A DNA stretch of 64,000 nt from Sciurus carolinensis (GCF_902686445.1 NC_062218.1:10329015-10393014), one strand, 5' to 3'. Positions 49,790-59,794 are shown, counted from the first letter of the stretch. Translations and numbers: made by a program. The notes: generated by a model not told the origin, from the sequence alone.

Positions 49790-50110
49790 TTATTGATTAT
49801 GCAAGGCCCAAAGGTGAACACAAGGATAATGGTGATTAGCGGTCCCCTAAGCGGGAGGAGGTAGGGGAGCCACCCGTGTAACCCAGTCCAGAGGAAATTC
49901 GAGTGGAGCTCGCTCCTACAACGTTCCAGATCTTTTTGTAGGTTTTTGATTTTATCTTGTACAATGCCAGAGCGGTTGGTGTAGAAACAGCACTTCTCAC
50001 CAAGTTACAGGCAAAGCCCTCCTTCCTTCGCCATTAGAAGATCCAAACCATGACGATTTTGCAGGATGACAGCGGACAAGGAATCAAGTTGAGCCTGTAG
50101 ATCTAAGGTG
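49790..50110 (-). pseudogene. Provirus A env transmembrane subunit remnant (type-D/gamma-like)
   Basis: A minus-strand reading of about 105 codons shows features of the transmembrane envelope subunit of gamma- and type-D retroviruses. In order these are the conserved immunosuppressive-type region, a CX6CC cysteine motif (about 50014-49988), a charged heptad region and a hydrophobic membrane span (about 49880-49800). An in-frame TAA at 50007-50005 falls within the CX6CC spacer, so the frame is dead. The surface subunit and fusion peptide upstream are missing, replaced by the AT-rich block. In intact viruses this subunit anchors the envelope and mediates membrane fusion. Only the relic is described here. 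Confidence 0.75.
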
Positions 50111-50239
50111 GTAGAGCTGCAAAGTGCAATGTTAGGAGCTCTGTGTAGCTCTCAAGGAAGTCCACTGTCCAAAGTCATGCGGTCAGAGACCCCGATCTCA
50201 ATCACTGTTGTCCCATTTTTGCTACTGCGCATTACACTC

Positions 50240-51890
50240 TTTCTTAAATGTCATTTTAAGCAGTTTACATATATTGAATCCTGAGTCTATATGAACATTA
50301 GTTAACACAATTTAACATTATATCTAAAACATGGATTAAAGAAACACTAAGAGAGCTTTTAACTTTCCTTTTGTGTGGCGAAGTGGCAAAATGTTTTTGT
50401 TTAACCTTTAAACAAATCAGGCTCTCAATAACCTTCAGAAATACATTTAACAAATTTTATGTATACCCTATTGATGACAGGTCCTATAATAGAACATTAA
50501 ATGATAGAAATAAATCCCCAATAAAATTTACTCTTTTTAAGTTTAAAATTACTATTACAGACAAGTTTAGTTTGGAGAATAGCAGCTTGATAAATTCCCT
50601 GCTTTAAAAACTTATATACCTGGAAAATATGAACACATTCAACATACAAAGAGTGACCATTTCACAATTACCTTGAAACTTTTGTATTACCAAATTTAGC
50701 TTTCAAAGAAAAATTTAGACTCTGTAACGTAGTACAATACTCTAACAGTTGCTTAACCATAATTGTATAAACCCCAATTTTTAAGACTAATTGTTCTAAA
50801 GAATAAAACTTAATAGACACAAAGTTAAGAGTAAATTAGTGTTTCTAAGAAATCCTTGTTATTTTACCATGTCATTTTACCATATAGATTAAACTTTGGT
50901 TTATATTAGAACATTAGTATTTCACCTTAGGAAAAAAACCTTAAATAGCTTTAACTGCTTCACATACATACAACCAACTTAGTTACATGCAAACTTGTTG
51001 AAATTTGCCCTTTACTTACATAGACTTTCTTAGCACTTACTTAGACCCTCATGTATTTTATCACATAAGCACTTTCTTACCCAGAAACATTTTGTTTTTC
51101 ACTAAATATATTTCCATATTTAGAACCTTTTATTTTCTCTTTCCTGTTGACCCCTTTTTGTTCACCTTCTGAAACAACTCTTATGAAATTTCTTAATTTA
51201 TATAAATTACTCCATTTTAATAAGATTAAATATTTTGTTATTTATAGTACTCTAATTGAAACACAGTTGAAACCTTTGGAATCCTTTGTATATAGAATTG
51301 TACCTGTTAGGACATAACTCTTAGTAACCTTGTTTCTAGTTTAGTGATGACACAAAACAATTTTTTCTACAAACACATTTGAGTAATCCCATGCATGTCA
51401 ACTCTCACTTATTTTCTTAAAAAACAAAAACAAAAACAAAAACAAGATATTAGACAAGTGTCCTGAACAGTACTTGCCATCTTTTTCTTGTTGGAGGAAA
51501 GTCCTAGAAAAATTGATGTTAGACATTTTATTAACATCAACATTTTATTAGTTTGACCACCTAGAGACTTTCGAGTTATTTTCAAGACATTTTACTTCTA
51601 TTAGTTTACCCAATTTAAATCGAACCTTTTAAAATCATGTGAATTAAAAGTATTTGGATCCATTTTTAAATTTTAATTTTAGGAGTGCTCAGTTTTCATA
51701 CAGACAAAACATGACATCAGACAGCACAACATACACATAACACAAAATCAAAGGCCTTGAAACTTTATAGGTGAATCTCCATTGCAATGTAACAGATGTT
51801 CAAAAACTCTAGTTGAATAAAAAAAAATAGAATTGATCAAAAAAGTCATGAGCTCAAAAAAAATGTAGAATTAAAAAAAAAAAAACAAAA
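50240..51890 (-). repeat. AT-rich internal segment shared with provirus C (copy A)
   Basis: This segment is collinear with 30308-32150 at roughly nine in ten positions by eye, minus about 135 bases missing near 51365. It is stop-rich on both strands. The 78-codon plus-strand frame 50371-50607 is antisense to the provirus and probably chance. It occupies the place where capsid, pol and surface-env sequence would be expected. An A-rich low-complexity run closes it at about 51810-51900. Confidence 0.88.
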
Positions 51891-52227
51891 AAAAACAACC
51901 GAGTCCTGGAAAAATGATACAGCCGTTAATTACTTTAGTAAAGCACCATAAAATTTACTTTTGCTGGAGTTCGGGTAAGACTTTTTGCTCTTTTTTTCTT
52001 TTTTCTTGGGTTTGAGACCGGTCTCCTACTAAGCATTCTGGCTTCCTTCATTTACATTTCAATGTAAGCCTTGACTGAGATTTGGATCTGAAAGGGGCTA
52101 AAATGTTCTAGCAGAAACTTCATGCCTAGGGCATTTTAACCCTTATTCCTGGTTAGTAATCAATTCAGGTTTGGATGCAGAAAATTGTGAAACAATTATC
52201 TCCCAATATTTGTGGGGACTGGGGCTA
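51891..52227 (-). other. Provirus A, gag-proximal leader to AT-rich block
   Basis: This transition lies between the gag relic and the AT-rich block. No recognisable viral motif was seen. Confidence 0.4.
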
Positions 52228-53281
52228 CTATATCATACTCCTTACTAGGACATGCCACTGATGGTTGGGCTGGTTACTCCTTCCACACCAGCATATGTGG
52301 GACCTCATGACAGGAGGACTAGGTGGGCTGGGCTGGGGAACGGAAGCAGAAACAGCTGAGTTGAAGTTGGAGGAGGAGGAGGGATTAAGAGGGAGAGAAA
52401 AAGGAGATATTCGAGTTTGCAGGAAAAGCAGAGAAGCGCAAGAAAGAAGAGACTTGAAGATAAGGAATCCCTTTCCATCTGCCCACTCGCTTGCGGAAGC
52501 TGTGTGCCAATCTTTGGTAGCCCACAATCCACCTTCCCATGGAGCGATCTTCCATCCCTGCGGAGGTCAATTTGTGATCGGTAGTCATTTCTTCCCAAAC
52601 TAACTTTTTAACATTTACCAGGAAGGCTATACAGGGAGGGGGGAGATTAGAGTCTGTGAGTTCTTGCCCAGTATCATAAAATGGCCACCGGGAAGATTTC
52701 CCACCATCCAGAAGGAGGAGGGTGAGGGCTTTCATTGGAGTCTGATGTGGCCCCAGAATACAAGATGGCAGTAATGAACCACCCCGGGGCAGTAGTGGGC
52801 CCTCCCTATGTGTAGAGGCTGGCTGCCCTCGTGGTTCCTCAACCTTGGGAGGAGCAGATGGAGATGGATTGGGCTCCTCATTAAAGGTCTCCCAACATTG
52901 TTTACTATGTGGCAAGTTTCTGGAAGGAGATGCAACAGGAGGAGCCGGCGGTTCTTTAGGCAGAGGCTCTTTGGGGAGAAACTTTGAGCCCCCTTTGCGA
53001 GGTCCTGGAGAGAAGCAGGCCTTAAGGGCGGATAATGTAGGGCAGACTCCCAATGGGGGACCCTCCCCTAAACTGATTTCCCTCTTCCTAACAAGTTGTT
53101 CTACAGGATCCCATGTGGACCAGTCAAAAAGATTAGCGGCAGGAAGCCAAGGGGCCACCCGAGTAAAGGTGTCCCAGGCTTTCTCCGCCTGTGTATCAGA
53201 CCACTCAAGGCCCCTACTCTTCAGCATGAGTCTAAGAGCTGAGAGTGCAGGGTTACCATGTGTGGTGTGTGTTTGCCCCAT
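52228..53281 (-). pseudogene. Provirus A gag relic (matrix and proline-rich region)
   Basis: A 298-codon open frame starts at the ATG ending at 53281, about 100 bases after the primer-binding site. It opens MGQ, the N-myristoylation signal of retroviral Gag. The first ~95 residues resemble a betaretroviral matrix (p10-type), with a PWLP ... W pattern around residues 44-57. A proline- and serine-rich linker follows (about residues 100-190). The frame shifts near its C-terminal part and overlapping frames carry on to about 52228. Capsid with the major homology region and nucleocapsid zinc knuckles are absent. Gag normally drives particle assembly at the membrane; this one can supply at most a partial matrix. 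Confidence 0.8.
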
Positions 53282-53383
53282 CTTTTCAGGGATGCCTTAC
53301 CTCGGAACTCGCTTGGCCCGATCTGCCAGTACTTTCGGTTTCGAAACGGCCTCTTCGCTTTGGCTGTGGCTCAGCCTTGAGGG

Positions 53384-53401
53384 GCCCGACGTTGGGCGCC
53401 A
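53384..53401 (-). promoter_or_regulatory. Provirus A primer-binding site, tRNA-Lys type
   Basis: The minus strand reads TGGCGCCCAACGTCGGGC, two bases downstream of the 5' LTR. It differs from the tRNA-Lys1,2 complement used by betaretroviruses at a single position by my reading. This supports an ERV-K-type (class II) assignment. Confidence 0.88.
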
Positions 53402-53403
53402 GA

Positions 53404-53815
53404 TGTCGGGGTCTTAAGCCCCCTTGTCCTTCTCGACCAGCAGCAAGGGAAGGGGACACTCCCCAACAAGGTCAGATCAGGATAGGAGGACAATCAGACG
53501 CATCAGGGAGACCCGTCACAGCAGGAACTCGTTTATTGAGGAAGTCACACAGCTTTTATGTAGGGTAGGGGGCTAGGCGGGAACCAATCAGTTTAAAGGT
53601 CAGCAAGGCAGAGGGGTTCACGCAGGCGAGAGTCCCACTGGACTATATGGCAAGCACAAGCTGATCACGTTCGCGGAACTGTTGTTAACCAATCCCTGAT
53701 GGTGGTCCGATTCATCGTCATTAACTTTTGAAACCGCCTTTGAGCCTTGATTTTGCTCTCTCGCCAGGGAGTAAGGAGTCAGCCTGAGTTAGTTAACGTG
53801 TCATTAGTCCCAACA
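53404..53815 (-). repeat. Provirus A 5' LTR (412 bp)
   Basis: The LTR begins tgtcggggtc and ends gtcccaaca on the plus strand, so the element opens TGTTGGGACT on the minus strand. AATAAA (minus) is at 53532-53537. Confidence 0.93.
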
Positions 53816-53821
53816 TTTATC
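53816..53821. repeat. Provirus A target duplication, right (tttatc)
   Basis: This is the exact partner of 48984-48989. Confidence 0.95.
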
Positions 53822-54097
53822 ACTGCCATATACTCCTTGAAAGATTTAGCTTTTGATATGTGATCACATTTGCACTATGTCCATCACACTACTTGTGAAT
53901 TTCAATGTCCGAAGCTTCTTAGTGTCTAGAGTATCTTCTCTCTGTGATACTCAGTCCTTCACTGCTGAGTTCTTTAGCATCAGCTGTATCCCCTCATAAA
54001 TAAGTGCTCAGAGAGAATCCATGCCAACTCCTACTGTGATGCCCTTTCACTGCCTGCACTTGTGCCTGAATCCTTTGTTTCAGGTGTGGACGAACTG
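53822..54097. other. Short host spacer between proviruses A and B
   Basis: About 276 bases of non-viral-looking sequence separate the two insertions. It contains no gene. Confidence 0.5.
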
Positions 54098-54103
54098 CCT
54101 CAT
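54098..54103. repeat. Provirus B target duplication, left (cctcat)
   Basis: This matches cctcac at 57167-57172 in five of six bases. The last base has mutated. Confidence 0.75.
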
Positions 54104-54514
54104 TGACGCCGTCCAGTGGAGTCAATTTGGTGTGGGAGACAAACAAGTAGCGAGACTCTTGAATTTGAAACAGTTTATTGATGATTCAGAAACCCGGGAA
54201 CCCTGGCGCTCGAGGAGAGCCGGCTTATATCCCCTCCAGGAGGTGAAGGGTAGGGCCAACACTAGTCAAGCGAAGATCAGGCGAGGAGCTAGCTGTCAAT
54301 CACGGTAAAGGTCAAAATAAGCAGGCACAATCAGGAGCACTTGGGAACACATGTGCACGCGTTGTGTGCATGGACTTAATTGAATACGGCCAATGATAAA
54401 ACACCTGGGTGTGTTTATGTTAACCGACTTCCTCACTGCCGATGTTATCAGAACAACCTCTGGCTCGCTGCCAGCCACCATCTTGGCGTAGTCCGTATGG
54501 CATAGCCCCCAACT
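54104..54514 (-). repeat. Provirus B 3' LTR
   Basis: The 411-bp LTR starts tgacgccgtcc on the plus strand. Its other end is aact where the partner has aaca, so the expected terminal TG on the minus strand has mutated. AATAAA (minus) is at 54174-54179. Confidence 0.9.
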
Positions 54515-54534
54515 CCTCCCCCTTCCTTATATGA
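54515..54534 (-). promoter_or_regulatory. Provirus B polypurine tract
   Basis: The minus strand reads ATAAGGAAGGGGGAGGAG directly before the 3' LTR. Confidence 0.82.
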
Positions 54535-54682
54535 AATGAAAATAAAGCTGGCAGGGATCGTGTTTGTCTTATGTCCCGGGAATCAACATCCTATCCTTAC
54601 CCGTCACCAAAGGATACCAAAGCTGGGTTGGCCCTTCTGTCTTAGGTTGGTACAGTGTTTTCCAGTGGTTACCTGTCTTTGA

Positions 54683-55394
54683 CTACCAATCCAACATACT
54701 AAGCCATATATTGGGAGATTGTCCTGCTTCAAGAGCGGCCATGACCTGTTTTTTGATCACATTATGAGTCTGTTGACTGGCTTTGAGGTGTTTGTAAATG
54801 TAGAATAGAATTAACACAAGCACATCCAAGCTTATTAGTTTGGGACTTAAGAGTCCCCCAAATTTGGTGCCAAGTTGTGTTAGTTTATCTAATGCTCCTG
54901 TGATAAGTTCTCCCAGTTTGACTTCCACCTTAGTGGTGTTTATGGTGAGGATTTACTGTCGAAGCCTTGTTACCAGCTCGTCAAATCTATCTGTCCATTG
55001 TTGTGCAATCTGTGAAAATAACTGTCTAGAGAAGTTCTCATTAGAAGTCACAAAAAGGAAAGGGAGAGCTAGGCACACAGGAGTACATGAAAAAATAATT
55101 GTTTCACTCTCTACATATTTCAGTATTAACTCCATTAACCTTTTGATCAGTGCACTTTCCTTTACTTATAGACCCTCCTTTTACAAAAGCCAGGGGGCTT
55201 ATATCCATACATGCCTTAGGCCCACATAAGGACCAGATGGATAAGGGGTTGAAATTACCTTTATATTCCAAATTTTCCATAAAATCTTCTGTGCTTTGAG
55301 ATGTGATATATATCTGACTAGGCAAATACCAAGGTCCAAAAGCCAGATTACTGGAGACCTTTTTATCAGGTCCTAGGTGCTGACAAGCCCACAT
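54683..55394 (-). pseudogene. Provirus B env relic (surface end plus transmembrane part)
   Basis: Three minus-strand frames in tandem (55394-55104, 55135-54953, 54928-54683) form a broken envelope-like region immediately upstream of the polypurine tract, where env ends in retroviruses. The last frame has a long hydrophobic segment (around residues 32-46) followed by a Lys/His-rich tail, fitting a membrane anchor and cytoplasmic tail. The middle frame has a hydrophobic stretch (around residues 13-29) followed by a polar heptad-like region. I see no CX6CC motif, so it looks unlike the env of provirus A and may be the beta type. Stops and frameshifts inactivate it. The env assignment is by position and hydropathy more than by motif. 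Confidence 0.6.
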
Positions 55395-56500
55395 GAAAAA
55401 CAGCTTTTGGGTTTGGCCCCCATAGCTTGAGCTACTCCTTGGGTGACAGCAGCTGTTAGTACTTAACCCTATATAGCTGACTCATTAATATCTCTGCATA
55501 TTTTTAAATAGGTATTGAGATCCTTATTTTTCCATGGTCTAATTGCTTCCCTGCACCATTTATTAGCTTGTTCATATGCTAACTGTTTTATTAAAGGCAT
55601 TGCTTGTTCTGAATCCCCACTCTGCCTGCTGTTTGTAACAGACGGTCTACAAATTCTGCATATGGTTCATTTGAGCCCTGTATAACCTTGGATAATTGCC
55701 CTTGCAAGTCCTCATGACCTTGTAATGCCTTCCAAGCTCTAACAGCGGTGGTAGCTATCTGAAGATAGACTGCTGGATCATACATAATTTGTTGCTGTTG
55801 TTCAGCGTATAGTCCTTGTCCCAGTAACATATCTAGGTTTCGTTGATGGAAACCTGTGGCTGCATTTCTACGAACCTTCTCTGCACAGAGCTCTTGATTG
55901 GTTACTTTCCACATTAAATATTGTCCACCATGCAAAACGGCTTGATACATACTCGCCCAATCACTAGGAGTCAGATTAAGTGTTGCGATGGATTCTATCA
56001 TACTCACGGTAAACGGAGCTTAGGGCCCATAAGTAGCAACTGCCTCTTTAAGATTTTTTACTGTTTTAAATTCTAGGGCCTGATGAAATCACTGCTCCTG
56101 ATTGTCCACCAAGACTGGGCAGGACAGTCTTAATGGGCCTTCCACAGGGTCCCAACGATCCCCGGTCTGTTTATCACTTGGGACTCCACTACAACATGGC
56201 CGACAAGAGTGCTTACAAAATGTCAGGTCTTCCCACCTTTTATCATAAGGGGGAGCTGAGGGAGTAATTATCTCATGGTCTTTCCTGCCCTCCAGCAACT
56301 CTGCAATGCCAACTCGCCTATTCTCCAGCTCCTCCCCAGTGTCTCCCTCCTCCTCAGAACTTTCTTCCTTTTTTTGGGCTACTCCAGCTAACTTCCTCTT
56401 TAATCTCTTCTAACACTTCTTCTCCTTCTTGTAATATATTTTTTATGCCCCCTTTTTGAATTATCCTTTCAGACTGATTTCATGATATTTCCGAACCCAT
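55395..56500 (-). pseudogene. Provirus B gag relic (capsid and nucleocapsid start)
   Basis: The gag starts at an ATG ending at 56500 that opens Met-Gly, a myristoylation context, but a stop follows within a few codons. An acidic linker lies near 56420-56300. The capsid is clear in the 138-codon frame 56007-55591, with a major homology region-like QGSNEPYAEFVDRLL block around residues 110-125. The capsid C-terminal helices continue in another frame to about 55490. A CX2C-G nucleocapsid motif starts near 55410, where the sequence jumps to env. Gag assembles the viral core. This copy has several stops and frameshifts and is non-functional. Confidence 0.8.
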
Positions 56501-56734
56501 CTTTTACTACTAAATAAGTTTGATACAGGACGAACAAAGACCACACTAACAGTAGTACAAACACACAAGCAACACAAAATACATGCACTCCGGAGCTCAT
56601 TCACTATCCCATTTATCTTTGTCTTTCACTACCTGGCCAGCTATCCTGAGCACCTAACTGCCTTGGAGACAGGGGCTGCAGCTTACCTCGCTACTTACCA
56701 TTTGGGTTCTCAGGAGGGGAGATGAATGCAGAGT

Positions 56735-56752
56735 TCCCTGTACGGGCCACCA
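56735..56752 (-). promoter_or_regulatory. Provirus B primer-binding site, Lys-like but diverged
   Basis: Two bases after the 5' LTR the minus strand reads TGGTGGCCCGTACAGGGA. This resembles the tRNA-Lys3-type site (TGGCGCCCGAACAGGGAC) with a few changes and a one-base shift. The assignment is probable, not certain. Confidence 0.6.
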
Positions 56753-56754
56753 TT

Positions 56755-57166
56755 TGATGCTGTCCAGCGGAGTCAATTTGGCATGGGAGACAAACGAGTA
56801 GCGAGACTCTTGAATTCGAAACGGTTTATTGATGATTCAGAAACCCGGGAACCCCAGTGCTCGAGGAGAGCTGGCTTATATCCCCTCCAGTAGGGGAAGG
56901 GTAGGGCCAACCCTAGTTAAGCGAAGATCAGGTGAGGAGCTAGCTGTCCAATCATGTTAAAGGTCAAAATGAGCAGGCACAAGCAGGAGCACTCGGGAAC
57001 ACATGTGCACGCATTGTGTGCATGGACTTAATTGAATACAGCCAATGTTAAAATACCTGAGTGTGTTTATGTTAACCAACTTCCTCACCACTGATGTGAT
57101 CAAAACAACTTCTGGCTCGTGGCCAGGGACCATCTTGGCATAGTCCATATGGCATAGCCCCCAACA
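56755..57166 (-). repeat. Provirus B 5' LTR (412 bp)
   Basis: The LTR begins tgatgctgtcc and ends gcccccaaca on the plus strand. AATAAA (minus) is at 56825-56830. Confidence 0.92.
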
Positions 57167-57172
57167 CCTCAC
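57167..57172. repeat. Provirus B target duplication, right (cctcac)
   Basis: This is the partner of 54098-54103, with five of six bases identical. Confidence 0.75.
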
Positions 57173-57589
57173 CACTGACAAACACCTTCAATGCTGGCCT
57201 CAAAACTAACTCCTTACTCTGTTCATGCAAATAAGGCCAGCAGTATTCCCCTGTATCATTTTCCCTCATTAGATTATTTCCATTTTGTAGAAATTGTTCT
57301 CTAATATTGAACACATTTCTACTATCATTTATTGTAGTAACTCAAAAATCTCCCAAATGCCAGATCATAGCAGCGTGGTGCTTTAACAGAGTCAAATGGG
57401 AAAACTCTGGTTCTGTGAAAGGGAAATGAGAAGTACACCCAGGCTCGCATTTATACCCCCTGTATCCTTCCTGGAACTGTTCTCTCTTTACCCCACACTT
57501 CACCACTGCATTTTACTAGAAAGATAGAGAAAGTCTTACTGAGGCCTGGATCCGTATTTTGTATAAAATTAGAGCACCAAGAATGAATA
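57173..57589. other. Unassigned sequence right of provirus B
   Basis: No gene or repeat is named. The minus-strand frame 57314-57072 enters from here into the provirus LTR and is an artefact of that junction. Confidence 0.4.
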
Positions 57590-57752
57590 ACAAAAAACCA
57601 AAAGAGAATGTGTCAAACATCATTACCCTATGTAAATGTATGATTACACAAATGGTATGCCTCTACTTCATGTACAACCGGAGAAAGAAGTTGTACCCCA
57701 TCTGTTTAAAGTAAAAAAAAAAAGAAAAGAAAAGAAAAAGAAAAGAAAATCA
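57590..57752 (+). mobile_element. L1 3' UTR tail, very short insertion
   Basis: The text cattaccctatgtaaatgta, ttacacaaatggtatgcctc and gaagttgtaccccatctg matches the L1 3' end seen at 59240-59340. It is followed by an (AAAAG)n-type tail (57711-57750). Confidence 0.78.
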
Positions 57753-57807
57753 AGATCTGTATATAGAGTGAAAAAAAAGAAACCAAAAATGATATTATAA
57801 TCAATTA

Positions 57808-57894
57808 TTTTTTTTTTTTCATACTGGGGATCGAACCCAGGGCCTTGTGCTTACAAGGCAAGCACTCTACCAACTGAGCTATCTCCCCAGCCCC
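57808..57894 (-). mobile_element. ID-type SINE
   Basis: Poly(T) (57808-57819) is followed by catactggggatcgaaccca ... caactgagctatctccccag. This is the reverse complement of an ID element with intact A and B boxes. Target duplication ataatca occurs at 57797-57803 and 57895-57901. Confidence 0.93.
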
Positions 57895-57901
57895 ATAATC
57901 A

Positions 57902-58932
57902 GTCATCTTAATCGTCAACTGCAAGTTGATGAACTCCAAATCCACTAACTCTGTCTCTGGTCAATGAAATGAAATGGCTGGTGTTGAAGGAGATGCAATG
58001 CCTAGAAACAGACAAGTGTAAGTCCCTTCTGGGTTCCCCAGATTTTTTCCACATTCTCAAAGTTAAATTTAGTCTATGAAGAAAGAATTTTTTTCTATTT
58101 ACAAACATTGTGTTAAAAACAGGAAACCAGATACAATAAGACAATGTTCTCTGATTATATTTATGGAAAATATTAGAACAGAAGCAAAAGGAGAGGGACA
58201 GTCAGTTATTGCCAGGTTAGTGTCAGAAGGGCCCTTTCTTGCATGACAGGAATCTGCTATATCATGATGTGATGGTTGTTCTACATTGAGTGGTAAAATT
58301 GGAATAGGTGGATTTTATCATGTATGAATTAAACAATTAAAATGATCAAAACCATATTTTATCAGTTCCATGTTTTCTATATAAATTCAGTTTATCCTGA
58401 GTGATTATTTCTCCTCCAACATTCAAAAATTTTCAAGGATGAATTCAGCATACAACATATCTAACAAAAATAACCCAAACCACTCCTATTTAGATTACAT
58501 GTTAGATATCTGTTCATTTTACTCACAGAAGATATTACAATTACTCCACATTTTATGATAGAATTGTATATAATACATATAATTGGTTGAATTCGGTATA
58601 TAAAGTATATATCATCTATAATTTTAGTTTTTAGTGGATTTTGTAGTTTCATTGGTTGTCTTTTAAAGTGTCCTTAAAAACACCCAAAATGATTTGCCCT
58701 TGTAATTTTCAAAAACTCAAGATGATACACTCAGACAAATAATATTTCAAATAAAAATTTTAGAAGTGTTTGTGCATTTCACTTATCTAGGTAAAGTTCT
58801 TGTCTTTTTGACCAAGAGTTGAATTATGGATATATATGCACCTACAGGCGTCATATGGGAAGCCACAGCTGAATTCCAGATGGGGACACTGAGTTAAAAA
58901 TAGGTATGTAAGGGTGTTTTACAATAATGACT
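57902..58932. other. Unique AT-rich sequence, no gene
   Basis: The frames at 57908-58144 and 58461-58652 have no recognisable domain. Confidence 0.4.
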
Positions 58933-58976
58933 ATACACACACACATATATATGTATATATATATATATACACACAT
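58933..58976. repeat. Mixed (CA)n/(TA)n microsatellite
   Basis: An alternating acacac-atatat-acacac run lies just upstream of the L1 fragment. Confidence 0.9.
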
Positions 58977-59360
58977 AATGGAATATTGTTCAGCCATAAA
59001 GAAGAATAAAATTATGGCATTTGCAGGTAAATGGATGGAGTTGGAGAATATCATGCTAAGTGAAATAAACCAATACAAAAAAACCAAGGGCCAAGTGTGT
59101 TCTCTGATAAGTGAATGATGATACCTAACAGTGGAGGGCTGGGTAAGGAAAGAATGGAGGAAAGATGGATTGTGTAGAGGGAAACGAGGGGTAAGGAGGG
59201 AGTGGGGGAAGGAAAGATAGTGGAATGAGAAAAACATCACTACCCTATGTACATGTATGATTACATAAATGGTGTGACTCTACATTGTGAAGAACCAGAG
59301 AAATGAAAAGTTGTACCCCAGTTGTGTACAATGAATCAATAAACAAAAAAACAAACAAAA
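58977..59360 (+). mobile_element. L1 3' end, 5'-truncated
   Basis: This short L1 opens taatggaatattgttcagcc. It encodes the last ORF2 residues (63-codon frame 58927-59118, with the YCSAIKKNKIMAFAGKWMEL block) and then the 3' UTR. It ends in an A-rich tail at about 59340-59395. Its orientation is opposite to all the other L1 bodies in the window. Confidence 0.9.
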
Positions 59361-59794
59361 ACAAACCAAACAACAGACAAAAATAATGACAAAAAAGTCC
59401 TCAAGGATGAGATAAGATAGCGAAAAAAAAAAAAGAAAAGCAGAATTAATCACCAAGTTAGAATTGGAAAAATGAATAGAACTCAACAAAGCATAATGCA
59501 GACTTGGGAAAAGAGAGGAATATCAGAAGGATGAGAGATCAGAGTACAGAATAGTATATGCGAAATACACCCAGATGTGCCTTCAGTGGAAACAGGAAAA
59601 CCCATCTTACCTTATATGCCCTGAATCCCCATTAATATGCCAGAATAAAGTGAATGTGTGAAATGCTGTCAAATGAACTGGACAATCAACAACGAATCTT
59701 CTTTTTAAAAACTGCAATCTTCATAAATAATTTTATCCCTAAAGAGCACACTCCAATTAATGACTTTACACTTTCTCTTTTGATTGTATAAACT
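59361..59794. other. Unique sequence, no gene
   Basis: Nothing was recognised apart from A-rich runs. Confidence 0.4.

Larger units (their letters stand above)
48990..53815 (-). mobile_element. Endogenous retrovirus A, defective, betaretrovirus-like hybrid
   Basis: The element is 4,826 bp with two LTRs in the same orientation and perfect 6-bp tttatc flanks. On the minus strand the order is: 5' LTR (53815-53404), Lys-type primer site (53401-53384), gag start (53281), AT-rich non-coding block (about 51890-50240), transmembrane env remnant (about 50110-49790), polypurine tract (about 49458-49440) and 3' LTR (49439-48990). No protease, reverse transcriptase or integrase text is seen. The gag matrix looks betaretroviral and the env looks type-D/gamma, a pairing known from primate type-D viruses. 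It is broken and cannot be infectious. LTRs differ by about two dozen bases by eye. Confidence 0.92.
54104..57166 (-). mobile_element. Endogenous retrovirus B, internally deleted, betaretrovirus-like
   Basis: The provirus is 3,063 bp, reading right to left: 5' LTR (57166-56755), primer site (about 56752-56735), gag (56500 to about 55395), env (about 55395-54683), polypurine tract and 3' LTR (54514-54104). Pol and protease are missing. A deletion joins a nucleocapsid cysteine motif to env. Near-perfect 6-bp flanks mark the insertion. The two LTRs differ at about 40 of 411 positions by eye, more than in A or C, so this is probably the oldest of the three. Confidence 0.88.

Noticed and set aside
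52845..53417. 190-codon plus-strand open frame
   Set aside because: It is antisense to the gag relic and runs into the LTR of provirus A. GC-rich gag text leaves the opposite strand open by chance.
54840..55229. 129-codon plus-strand frame
   Set aside because: It is antisense to the env relic of provirus B.
57072..57314. 80-codon minus frame as a host exon beside provirus B
   Set aside because: About half of it lies inside the 5' LTR of provirus B. The frame exists only because of the insertion junction.
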